Shown here: piece by piece, positions 23,652 to 35,000 of the stretch
How positions within the stretch are numbered: position 1 is the stretch's first letter
Layout: every line of letters begins with the position of its first letter
Origin: Meandrina meandrites
Taxonomy: Eukaryota > Cnidaria > Anthozoa > Scleractinia > Meandrinidae
Direction of reading: 5' to 3'
NCBI GenBank assembly: GCA_963693305.1
Contig: OY855905.1
Coordinates: forward strand, 20,030,437 to 20,094,436
DNA length: 64,000 nt
Program-made: the position numbers and the translations under genes
Notes under the pieces: generated by a model
Told to the model about the DNA's origin: nothing
The model's database searches: none
Seen by the model: only the letters and a program-made list of their open reading frames with translations

Positions 23652-23845
23652 CTAGACACAAGTTCCCGAGAAAACATAATTTGTCAAGATCATGATCAGT
23701 GTGTAAAATTTCGTTCCTTTGGCCATTTCAGCAAGGTTTGTTGTGCCGGTTGTTGAGTGAACTTCTGGCTCTTTTGTAGAAATGCGTGAATCACTTTCCT
23801 GTAACGACTTCACCACGGAAGCCACTGGACTGTTGGTTGATGGGT
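23652..23845 (-). CDS. Gene C exon 5, stalk and anchor signal
   Basis: 194 nt from the acceptor CCATAG to the stop. It encodes DPSTNSPVASVVKSLQESDS, a Thr-rich segment (HSTTGTTNLAEMAKGTK) and a hydrophobic C-terminus. Confidence 0.72.
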
Positions 23846-26738
23846 CTATGGCCATAAGTGATAAAAGAAGATGATTTAATTATTAATTTTAGTTGTGCAT
23901 GTCAGTTTGAACGGCCTTTTTCATTGATGCATTTAGTTTCTTGTGGCACACGAGGCAAAGTCTATGTTCGAGTGTAGTGACCAATTACGCTCGAGCCTAT
24001 CCCAGTTTCAGAATAATAAAGTGACTAAGAGTATTTCTACTACCCGCTGGAGGGGATGCAAGTCCATTGCAGGGTTAGCCCCAGCAGTAAATTCATAAAT
24101 TTATACACTTCTCGCGGTGGTTCGAAGAGAAGCACTGTGAGAATAGTGTGGCGCACGAAACTACCTTAAACTTGGCATACATTTTTAGAGGTTACTAATT
24201 AGGGACCTTACAGAATTCAATGACAAAATTTTCGTTGTTGTCAGTCTTATTTTTACCCATCCTCGTCTGCTGTAATTGATGTGTTCACCTAGCAATCTTC
24301 GGAGTCCACGGGCTCTAGGGTCAGCGGATAGTCGCCAGCCATCTGCTTACTCGCCTTCTCTTCATTTTTTTCGCGCGGAAAGCCTGCTCGCAGGCTACTG
24401 ACCGTTGAGCCCGTAGACTCTGGGAAACGTGTACGAGATTGCACGTTTACGTGAAAATAATTAATTGGCTGAGGGAACAAACCTGGACAAATCTCAGGGT
24501 AGATTTTAAAGACACATGTCCTTGAAGCTTGATGTCCTATTGGGTCTTCAAAATGAAACATGAATTCCACTTTAGCGTCTTCTTTTTGTACTTCGACGAG
24601 CTTAACCGATCGATATCCGGGTGTCAATCTGCCGCTGTAAACTCCACAGCCATTCATGCAGACGCAGCTTCCGTTGTTACCACAGAAGACGATGTCTTCA
24701 GATGTGCCAAGTTTTTTCAAGAACGCGTCTTCACCAACTGGGTTTTGGAGAAATTGTCGAAATTTCTGGCAAGATAAGACAACTTCCTGGCCCATACAAC
24801 TGGACACACCTAAAAAATAATGCTGATAAATAAGTAAATAATTATTCCAGAAGTCGCTGGATTAAAATTGTTTCTATAAGTGAGGATATCAACTGTCGAT
24901 TTCCTGACTCATCCCCAGTCGTCTCTCATTAGAAAATTGCATGTCGCGAGGGATGGTGGGAAGGAGGAAAGACCCATCATTCCCCGCGCCGGCTTTAATT
25001 TTTTCTCATAAGGGACGCGGGCGCGGCTAGGAAGAATCAGTATTCAAACAATTCGTTTAGAAAGTGACCTAAAACGAGTTTGAACCAGTCAAACTTACAT
25101 TCCACTGTAGTGATGTTACTTGCATGATATTGAGTAGATAAGTATCTTGCCTCAGTATCTGCTTGGCATGAAATTCTTAAAGAGTCATCAAGCCTCAGCA
25201 TTTGTAATACAATTCTTGTGCTGTTTATCTCCAAGACTTGGATCCTTCCATCCAAGTCATTTTTGATCGTACAGGACGAATCGCCTCGGCAGTAGATTTC
25301 CGTTTTCTTCGATCCTGGCGTATTCTTTAGATCTTCTATTTGATATATTGTTCCAATGTAAAATTCTGGGGGAACTCTCTTCACTGCCTCGCATCCAAAC
25401 GTTATGTTTCTGCCATGGCACTTGTAATGTTTTTCTTTAGTCACGATTCCTGTAGGAAGGTAATACAGAGCACAGCTCAATAAAACTTGTATTTTGCAAG
25501 CTGTGGTGATGCGGCAATTGAATTTACGGTACGCAAGTAACGTAAAAAAATGAGACTCGACAGCACTTACCTTCTGTTGTGTTAGAAATGAGACCTGGAG
25601 AAAAAAAAATTCGTGATTACTGATCTGAAACCATTGTAAAATGTTTTTTGTAAGTTAGCAATGAAGATTTGGGATCATTTGTTGGCGTCGAAAAATAAAA
25701 CGTACTTAGCTGGCAAGAGGGAGAAGAGGAAATAAATGTACAAACAAAGAAGAAGAAGAAGAAGAGTGCCTTTTATGTGTCGAGGATGAACACATAATAC
25801 TCATAATAGTGCACATTCACTAACAAACTTGTAACCCCTTTCATCTTATATAGCTTATTGAATGCATTGTATGTAAATTAGATCTTGTGTGTGAATATTG
25901 ATGTTATTTTTTTCTTTCCTTTTTTTTCTGTGACCCGTTTGTTATCGTTAGTATTGTAATATATTGTAAAGTGATGTAAATAAAAGCTCTCATTAATATT
26001 AAAAAGAAAAAACAAACTTGTAACCCTCACTTAAAAATACAATTCAACCTTTCGTTCTATTTAGATCTTTAAATTCAAGAGTGGCGATGGACTACACTAT
26101 ATTTTGGTCGGCAGAGACAGTTGCGATTTGATCATTGAAATCTGCGGTTTTTGATGAAGAGTTAACGGTGATTTATTATAATTCGTCCTATTTAAACAGT
26201 TGACCACAGTTGCATGTTTTGAAACAGCCACATATTATATAGCGGTAATGGAAATTCAGTGTTGTGTTCGAGTTACACGAGTAATTGCAATAGCCATCTG
26301 ATGTTTTAAACAATTTTCTTTTTAAACCCAGCAAATGAGCACGTTCTCTGGATATTGCACCGAACAGTAAGTATATAAGGAAATGCTATAATGACATCAT
26401 TGTTCTGCTTGAAGAAAAAGATTTTCTGCTTAGGCCATATGTAGTGAAATTGAAAGTGAAATTCATGGCTGCTGCAATCGACTCAACATACCAATGGTAT
26501 GCATTACATAACCCTATATATTAAAGTATGTTAACTAAAGACGTGAAGCAAATTTGCAAATACAGTGGAATCTCGATTTCTTGAAGCCTCAATTGCTCAA
26601 ATCTCTCAATAATGGATTCCACTGAAGCGAAGCAGAGATAATCAAACGCGGACGTGATTTGCTTATAGTTTTGATTTGAATAAAATGATGAAGCTTACCT
26701 GTCAAGCTCCAGATCATTAAAGCTTTACATGTAAACAT
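23652..26738 (-). CDS. Gene C: GPI-type two-Ig-domain surface protein (311 aa)
   Basis: Complete five-exon gene: 26,738-26,699, 25,594-25,571 (24-nt microexon), 25,449-25,099, 24,809-24,483 and 23,845-23,652; 936 nt, all introns phase 1. The signal peptide (MFTCKALMIWSLTGLIS) is assembled from exon 1 and the microexon. Ig1 (about 22-138) has Cys residues in TFGCEA and RISCQA plus an extra pair around EIYCRGDSSC. Ig2 (about 139-247) starts CVSSCMGQEVVLSC and has a dense CGNNGSCVCMNGCG loop. The tail is a Ser/Thr-rich stalk ending in the hydrophobic stretch KFYTLIMILTNYVFSGTCV, again a GPI-type signal. The protein is far diverged from A and B but identical in plan. It is the only gene here with the microexon. 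Its role is inferred only from architecture. Confidence 0.8.
24030..24165 (-). mobile_element. SINE fragment
   Basis: Read on the minus strand it resembles the body of the copies at 59,085 and 33,895. It shares the AGAAGCACTGTGAGA and GGATGCAAGTCCATTGCAGG blocks seen here on the plus strand. The tRNA-derived head is not preserved. It lies in intron 4 of gene C. Confidence 0.5.
24483..24809 (-). CDS. Gene C exon 4, second Ig domain
   Basis: 327 nt, phase 1 to phase 1, between the acceptor TTTTTTAG and the donor GTTTGTTC. It encodes CVSSCMGQEVVLSCQKF, a Cys-rich loop (FCGNNGSCVCMNGCG) and VEFMFHFED, where the F-strand Cys of an Ig fold is replaced by Phe or His. The Cys-Trp-Cys core is therefore incomplete. 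Confidence 0.72.
25099..25449 (-). CDS. Gene C exon 3, first Ig domain
   Basis: 351 nt, phase 1 to phase 1, between the acceptor CCTTCCTACAG and the donor GTAAGTTT. It encodes GIVTKEKHYKCHGRNITFGC and DDSLRISCQAD, so B- and F-strand cysteines are present. The strand-C Trp is absent (TIYQIE). NIT and NST motifs suggest glycosylation. Confidence 0.78.
25571..25594 (-). CDS. Gene C exon 2, 24-nt microexon
   Basis: A 24-nt exon between a polypyrimidine tract with CTCCAG and the donor GTAAGTGCTG. Both ends are in phase 1. It encodes LISNTTE between two split Gly codons. It completes the hydrophobic core started in exon 1 and carries an NTT site. Skipping it would keep the frame but shorten the signal peptide. 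Confidence 0.7.
25749..25767. repeat. (GAA)n microsatellite
   Basis: A short run of AAG/GAA triplets in gene C intron 1, just upstream of a LINE insertion. Confidence 0.8.
25838..26010 (+). mobile_element. 5'-truncated non-LTR retrotransposon tail
   Basis: A 173-bp insert ending in an A-rich tail after ATAAAAGCTCTC. It is flanked by a 16-bp direct repeat, AACAAACTTGTAACCC (25,822-25,837 and 26,011-26,026). Long variable target duplications with 5' truncation are the mark of LINE-type integration. No coding sequence remains. It lies in gene C intron 1. Confidence 0.75.
26699..26738 (-). CDS. Gene C exon 1, start of signal peptide
   Basis: ATG at 26,738; 40 nt ending in phase 1 at the donor GTAAGCTT. 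It encodes MFTCKALMIWSLT plus the first base of Gly. A second ATG just downstream runs straight into a stop in another frame, which supports this start. Confidence 0.68.
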
Positions 26739-28570
26739 GACCCACTTTCTGCTAAACAAATTCATCTTGGATTTGTCGTCTGATCGTTCACTCAGCTCAG
26801 CAATGTTTACCGTCTTTTTATCCTGTACTGGCCAGTATTCTCAGTATTTAATAAGTGATGCCTTACGTTCTGGGATATATCAAGAGCTGCTGGTCATTTC
26901 CTATTTTCGAAGGTTTTTCCCGGCCATAGGGTTTTTTCCCAATTTGAACGATAACGTTTCTGATTGGTTCTCTGCACGCCTGTTTACGTAATTTGTCCCG
27001 ATCACCCGAGCGTCCATCCACTGCACTGAAAATATGCACTTTAACACGCTATTGCGTGTCAAATGTTCTCGACAAAATATATATTGAAAACACAACGACT
27101 AAGAAAATAATAGAACAATTTATAGACTAACTAGAGCTAAAGGATGGCATTGGGAAGTCAATTGTTTCACTGATCAATTGGCACATTTTGCAGTCATCAA
27201 GTCAATAAGCTGTGCAGAAGTAAAAAAGAGCTGTACATTTCATTTGTGGAAGCGTTTCTTTAATTCAATCAAGACGCATTGCTCGGATTGTCATAAAGTG
27301 ACATTAAGTGCTGAAAAAAAATCTGACTGACTGACTAAAACTCTTTGAGCCGTCTCCTGTGACGCCGCTTGCTACACTGTCATTTCGTGACACTAGAAGA
27401 TTGTTTAATTTTAACGTAGATATGAAAAATTTATCTGCTACATTCCACCACTCTAACTAATACAGTTGAACAGTAAATATCCTGTTAAAACCTGCACCAT
27501 TAGTGTACGAGTTGTATAAAACAGAAATGATAATTCATTTTTAAATACTTTCTTTAAGTACAACCACCAGATTCAAATGCTCCACTCAACATGACGTGAT
27601 AAATATCCAAGCACCCTATTCTTTAAATATACAAAGTAAAGCTGTTATTCTGATACTTCTACAATTACACTAATTAAAACTATACAAGACAATACACCCT
27701 AAAGAGCTTTTAGAACTTCATTCATTCGGAACGCGTGATGAGCCATAAGACGTCTCTGTAGGAGGCTATTTTCCGGGTCAATCACTGAAATCTTGTTGTT
27801 ATTAATTTCGGTTTTAGATAGACATTTCTGCTTTTCAATCTAAGAGAACTTCTTTTATACATTGGATTAGTCGTTTCTTACTAACCTGGTGTATTTTGTT
27901 CTTCTTCTATGCGTTTTCCTGTTGAGTTAAAATTAAATTTTTCTTGTCACAAAGGTTGGAATGTTATTTAAAGCATGTCTGTATTTTACCACAATTTGCG
28001 TGACGAAATTTAGCGCGTAGTTTTACTTTTACAGTCAAACCGGATGTTCTTTTGATGGGAACTCTGCAATGTTGTGGCGCAATGTTTTAATATTGATTTG
28101 ATTGGCAGTTGCTCAACGCAACTTTACCACTAGTGCTATAGCAAGTTCCGGTTTTTGAGCGCAATAGTATTCCCAGTTTGCCATTTTTTTCTCTCTCTCT
28201 CTCCCATTCCCCCTCATTCTTTCTGCGTTCGCTTAACCGAGAGCCTGCAATAGGCTAAGTAAAATGTGGCGAAGATCACAGTTTCCTCGTGCTTGGAAAT
28301 CCGCCGTGCTTCGCGGAAAGTAGCCTGAATTTCCGCTGGCTACACGGAAAGAATATTCGCTTTCCCGGAATCGAATTGGCATCAGAAAATTCGGGGAAGG
28401 GAATAGTCACCAATCCCCTGTGAGGCAGACGTAGCCGGCTTGGATGCTAAGCTTTAGGACACTCACACAAAAACACTTGAAAGTTGTGGAGACAGGGAGA
28501 AGTGACAACACAGAATATATAATTTTACGAATATTTGTCGAAAACTTTTCTCGATTTTCGTTTGTGACTC
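26739..28570. other. Shared upstream region between gene C and the coiled-coil gene
   Basis: Head-to-head intergenic region of 1.8 kb. Gene C is transcribed to the left and the CCDC125-like gene to the right. It includes a CT-rich run near 28,187-28,204 and, closer to the plus-strand gene, a more GC-balanced stretch (about 28,220-28,450) that could be a 5' UTR or promoter. No TATA box could be assigned. Confidence 0.45.
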
Positions 28571-29015
28571 ATGTCCTTGTTGGTCTCCAATGGAAGCAAT
28601 TTTCATGGCAGTCGCGGATCTTTCTCGTCTGACGATTCCTCTGTTGATTTGGGTTTAGGATTTGGCCTAAAGCCGGGCGGTCTTCCAAAGTCAGAGGATG
28701 ATTCAATTAGCGCCGACATAGAAATATTTAGCTTGTTTCAGAATCCAACAGAAACGATAGAGCCAGAAAATACTCTTCAAAAGAATGAACAAAGATGCAA
28801 GCCTTTAACATGGAGGAGCAGTTTACAAGAGAGTGTCGAACAGTTAAAAGAAATCAAGGGTGGGATATCCCGAATCTCGAAATGGGGTTTACCTAAAAGG
28901 AGTTTCTCGCTTAAGTTAAGGAAAAGAACAGACAGTGAGAGTACTGCCAAGAACGATGATATTAGAGTTAGTAAAGAAAAGACTCGCGGCCTGCGAAGAA
29001 TAAATTCTGCCAGAG
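28571..29015 (+). CDS. CCDC125: CCDC125-like exon 1
   Basis: Starts at ATG 28,571 (MSLLVSNGSNFHGSRGSFSS) and ends in phase 1 at the donor GTAAGT. It encodes the Ser/acidic N-terminus and a Lys/Arg-rich end (LPKRSFSLKLRKRT). No acceptor is needed; upstream sequence is likely 5' UTR. Confidence 0.75.
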
Positions 29016-32000
29016 GTAAGTTATAATAATTGGGCAAGATTTCCTTATGACCCCAATACTGGCTTGAATAAATACTTGGGTCTGTGACTGTTTTTGTTGC
29101 GATTTCATAGAATGTATAATTATCATCAATTTGACATTTTAGGGTTAATTGTGTGTGATTATTTTACATGTTGATTATTTTCAAAGGGTAAATCTACAAT
29201 ACTTTTAAAAGGTCCTTTTGAAAAGGCCAAAAGATGAAATGAAACAGGTTCATGCTGGTTAACGATACAGCTGACTGGATAGGGCAAACTGTTTCGAGAT
29301 GAAGGTATTGGGTTTTTTAGAGTCATGTCATACTTGAGACTTGATTATCTGCCCAGTATCTTATGAATCATCCAAAAGTGTGTCTTTGTACCGTACTTTT
29401 AAGTTTTTCCTTGCTAGTCATTATATTTATTTTTGTATAGTACAAAGGAACCCCACCTTATAATGACCACTTGTTTATGTATGAGTCAAATAATGAACAA
29501 CAAAAGGAACCCATTAATTTGAGGAGCCACCTCACTTGTAATATGTCTAGATCTCCATGGCCTGCTTAATGGCAATTCCAGGGTAATGTCAAATGTTAAT
29601 GTTAAATGACAAATTAAGCTAAGGTCCTAACAAAAAGTACTAATAAGAGTCTGTTGATAGTTTGAGTGGCTGTTGAACCATTGTTGCTCACTGTACAACC
29701 TGTACAGCTAAATAAGTGAAAACCCATCAATGTTATATCAGTCCTTCAGATAACAGCAGCTCAATATACTGACAAAAAACTACCCCAAAAAGACAATGCT
29801 CTTTTTCTACCGCTCCCTGGTCAAGTCTGGTCTTCATTCTTCCCAAGAATGGTTGGAAGAAGAAAATGGCTCGTTTTCCCAAGTGCTGCAGATAATCAAG
29901 CTTTAAAATATGACAGAATGTAAGAATGCAGTGTAAATATTTTCAATGTCTCATTACAGTCAAGCATCTCGAACCGTAGCCACCCAACTAAGTTTTTGAC
30001 ATCTTTTTGACAAGTTTTTTATTAGTTTGATGGCTTTCGGTAATGCACAACGGTTCATACGAACGATCTGTGAGTTTTACAAACTTAGAAGACTTGAAAT
30101 TAAAAGTTAGGTCTCACAAAAATCTTTTAAATGCATTTCCAGTACAAAAAGCTTAGTTTGACCAAATTTTTCATGGCATAAAATAAATTTACTGCCAGTT
30201 GAACTTGGCATAATTGCTTGTGCGAAACGTTGTTTGAAACCCTTTCAAACCCTGATGATGCATCATGCAACTGTTGATACCTGCCTTCCATTTCTCAAGG
30301 CATCTGATTAGTTGTTTAAAGCAACCGGAAGTCATAAAACGCATCAAAGTAATCAGAAACTTGTCTGGTGGCTACAGTTCAATGCGTTTGACTGTAAGAC
30401 ACATTTGCAACCAGTTTAACCTGTAATGAAGAGTTTACTGGGGTATTTATTATTGAATATTTGTATATAAGAGGGAGTGAATGTTCACTAATTTTGTGTA
30501 GATTTTGGTATCTTTGGTTTTCATTCCTAAAGGATTTTTAAGCTTAAATACTACATTTTAATCAATGTTTCACTTAAGCCCACTTGTTTCATTTCTATAT
30601 TAAATACTAATGTTGAATGGTTTGCAGTGGAAAGGAGATCATTGGTGGAGGATAACGAATATCGTGCACTTCAGTGTAAGCTTTTTAAAGCTAGACAAGT
30701 GAGTTGATATCCAACTAAAATATTGAAGGAATGTTGACCATGCGAAAAGCACAAACCATAAGTGATAAGATAAAAATGGGTTTCTGGGTGGACAGCATTA
30801 TATTGGTAGACTTAGTAATATTCTATTTATCGATAATTAAGATATTTCCTTTCTTTGAGGGCCTTAAAGGGGCATGATTTATGCAGCGTGTCCTTTTGTG
30901 TGTATTCCGTCACAGATGACAAATGGACTTTTTTCTGATTTCCCAGTAAACATTTGGGTTGCATCATTCATGTTGTATTAAGAAAGCTTCCTTAAAAGTC
31001 TTACTTCCAACTATTCATAATTTTCTCTACTCACCAACCATCCCAGACATTTATTTCTGACTTATGAAAATGTGAGAATGTAGATGTCTTTGGTTGACAA
31101 GATTAGAAAGGAATAATAATTATTATTACAGAGAAATAGGAAGCCATAATTTCTATTTTTCCAATGTGACATGACTTCTGTGATGGTAGTGACCTCTGTG
31201 TTTGCTTTCGATGCCAGCAGCATGCACAAACTTGAGAAAAATGCTATATATTGCATTAGACTACGAGCAGCCCCTATTTTTTCGCAGTTCGTCGAGCGTG
31301 AAGCAAAAAAAAAAAGAGTGCGCGAAAATTGGGGACGAGGGGAGCGGAAGCGAAGCGCGAAAAAATGAGGGACTACCCGCTTAGCCACAGCTTTTGAATT
31401 ATGCGTTGCTCTCACAACGCAAAAATATGATTGGCTAACGCTTGGAGCGTCGACAACAGGACGTCAACACGTTGTCAACACTCGCGTATCAATTTACGAT
31501 GCAATGGGGGTTGAACTCCTGGAATGTTTATCTCGGTTTCCCAAAATAGAATCCTTAACACCGGAACAAAAAGAAACATTAGAATTTCTTCTCGTGACGT
31601 CCTTGCCATTCTACGAAACCGGGTTTGGTAAAAGTCTAATTTATCAAGTGTTTTGCCAGGCAAAGCTGTCTTCAAATCCGAAGAATATGCGATCGAGCAT
31701 CGCTCCTTTGGTTTCTCGACTTTCTCTGCCGTTTCCTTTCCTGGAGAAGCTGTTAAAACCAAGTTCGGATGCTAAAATCCCGGCGCGAGTCGGCATTTTG
31801 CAACTCCTGCTAGTTTGGGAATTTCGCACAAGTTCTCCGTAGAACCCCTGCGGCTGAAATCAAACTTTTAAAATGACAAAGGCGTACGCGACAAAAATGG
31901 TTGCAAGATGGCTCCTTCAAAGGCTTTCCTTTCAGCGTTTTTTTTCGGTGTTTCTGTCAAAGACATCTTCCACATTGTAAATCACAGTTGATAAATGTCT

Positions 32001-35000
32001 AACTAGGGATCTATAATTTCAAGCATTTTTTTGCTTTTCTATAGACTCCATCATCACTTGTTTTTTTTGTATAAACATTGCATGTTTTGGTCTCGCATTC
32101 TGTGATTTCTGCCGTCTGTCTCAAGTGGACTTAGTCGCAACTTGAGACATCCCCGGGGGAATCGACGACAGAAGAAAAGAAATTAGATTTGAAATTGATA
32201 CCAAAAATCACTCGGCTGTGAACGGTCAAAAGCTGTGGCTAAGCGGGTAGTCCCTCATTTTTTCGTGCTTCGCTTCCGCTCGCCTCGTCCCCAATTTTCG
32301 CGCGCTCTTTTTTTTTTTGCTTCACGCTCGACGGACTGCGAAAAAATAGGGGCTGCTCGTAGTCTAATATTGCATCGGCAATCTATTATAAAATAATAGT
32401 AGTTGTTTATTTACTTTATTGTTGTTCTGACGTATTTGTTTGCTTTTCTCAACTTCCAGGAGATTGAAAATTTAACTTTAGATTTGGAAGCTTGCCAGCA
32501 ACAACTACAAAGCAAATATGGTGCTGTAAAAATTATCCAGAATTTGTCACGCTTGGAACAAGCACAACAAAAACAACATTCCAGAAAGGCCCTGGAGGCA
32601 AGCAAGAAACTTGAGCAGGTTAGTTAACGGCAGAAGGTAACAATTAAGGTGGTTCCATATAGTTTACCACGCGCGCTGCTAGTAAAAGCTAGCGCGCGCG
32701 AGCTGACGCAAGCTCAGGCAAAAATGATCAATCATGGAATTATGTTAAACGTTTCAAAGGGAAACTTGATCCATAACAGATTTTTTAAGAGCAGACAATA
32801 CTGTTTTAACTTCCAAAGATTATGAGTTTGTCAATTTTTTCATGTAATTGCTTCAAATGCCCCGTAAACAAGTGCAAAGCAAAGTTAGCGAACCCTGAGC
32901 ATGCGCAACACTGTATCTTGAAGAATTTCTATTTTGCTGACGTCACGAAAACTAAGTGTTTTGGAGCGACCTAAAAACGCGTATTGCGCGCGTTCCAAAC
33001 GGTGAATTTTTTTGAAAATTGGCACATGGGTAGGATTTTTCTGTTTTTTGCCCATATAAAAAAATCAACAAATTTTATACATACAATAATACACTGAGCG
33101 TAAAAAACGAAAATTGCGAAAACCACAAAAATTATGTACAAATTTTCTTATGGCTATGGTTGAAACTCTTAAGATGCTTATGTTTACGCCAAAAACAGGG
33201 AAAATTCACCGTGTAAAAACCTAGAAAATCCGTGTTAAAGTAAGCATACGTCAAAAACCAAGCCAAGTATCTCTGTCACCAGTAACCATAGCAACGATAT
33301 TAAGGTGATGAAAAAGTCTTCCTCAGATAGATTAAAGCTACAGATACTTGATTGTAGACATTACATGTATGTCAAGTGTTATACGAAAAAATATTTGCAA
33401 CGGCAGAAGTAAGCTCATGCAAATGTAATTGCAACGACTTGCAGATTACTATATAGAGCCACCTTAAGGCTGGTAATTATCTGTAATATCTTCCATAAAA
33501 AATAAGTGATAACAATAAATAATGTTTTGACATCTGAAGACATCACAAGAAAAAGTGATATCATTATGAAAATGTTTAAAAAATTAGTTTCCACAATTCT
33601 CACTTTTCCTTGTCACCTTATATTTTTTTGCCACCTTATATCTATGCACATAATTGAAGATCTGTTTAAAGCACAGACTGGCCTTTGCATTTTAACTTGA
33701 CAATGATATCTCAAAGATGTCGAATCTTTGTTTATCTTATTGCTTATATTTGTTTTGAAATGTTTTTCACAAGCCTTGCTTATTCAGTCTTTCTTAAATT
33801 ATCCTTACCTAGTATGTTTTGGTTTTGATGGTGATAACATAGGTTTATAGGATAAAGGAATTTGAAACTCGTACATGTATAATAAATAGTGAGAAGACAT
33901 GGCTGAGTGGTCTAGAGCCCTGTCCGGTGTATTGTGTTGTGTTCTTGGGCAAGAAACTACTTACACAGTGTCTCTCTCCACCTGTGAGTTTCAATGGGCA
34001 CTGGCAAGCTCTAAGGGCAAATATATGAAAAAAATGCTGGGGTGGTGCTGGTGGTGGTGGGGCAGAGAGAGGGGGGGAGGGATTAACCTGTGATGGACCA
34101 AGTCAACCTTGATTCCAGGAACTCTCTTCTTTTGGGCATTCTAACTATTCAGAGAGAGAAGCCAACCTCCTAAGCCAAACTACTTTAAGCTATATTAAAA
34201 CATAATAAAGAGACTTAACTAAAAGTATATTGAGGACTGTCCACCAACTTCCCAAGTTTATCAAAAACACAGATGACAATATCACACCAGTGAAGTGATC
34301 AATATAATAATTTATTGTTAAAATACACAGCTATAATGTGAATTTCTTGAATTTAAGAGAATTCTTGTTTGAGAGGTAAAGGGTTGGGGTAAACTAAAAG
34401 AAAGGGGCACTTAATGATAAAAATGGCATGCAATGCTGTAGATTGCCCACCCATAAGTTAATTAATAGCACAGTGGTGTATTATTTAAACTGGTGTGATC
34501 TTTTACTGCATGTTATTTTGATAGGAGGTGAATTTTCTCCAGTGGGAACTGGAGCTGAAGCAGAGTTACTTGTTGGACAGTGAGCAAACCTGGGCTGAGA
34601 GGTTTGACAGAGTAGCCACAGAAAATGCTGCTCTGATGGTTGCACTTCAGACGAGATCTGATGAACTGAGAAAGGTTGCCATGGAGAAAATGAGTAAGTG
34701 ACACCTCATTAAAAGGGTTGTGTGTAGATTGTATTAATGATAATTTAATAGGTGGATTATTCAATCTAAGGCAATGTCGAAAATATGTCCAGGATTGAAT
34801 GTTAATGAGATGCATGCTCTCTATAATAAGCATCACAAAGTGTCCTCACTGATAAAAAGTTCACCTAAACACACACAATTCTGTCAGATATGAAGAAGTA
34901 TGAAAATAGCCAACTACTCAGTCACATATGAAGTACATGTTAAACAAAAGCTGCATTCAATCCTGAACATAAGTGCAATGTTGTGGCTGTTTCATCCCCC

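Noticed and set aside
24378..24396. AGCCTGCTCGCAGGCT palindrome resembling the foldback family
   Set aside because: The motif is present, but I found no 9-bp flanking duplication and no outer arms, so it was not counted as a family member.
33895..33925. tRNA gene (CATGGCTGAGTGGTCTAGAG)
   Set aside because: Only an A-box-like head is present, with no anticodon or T arm; it belongs to a SINE.
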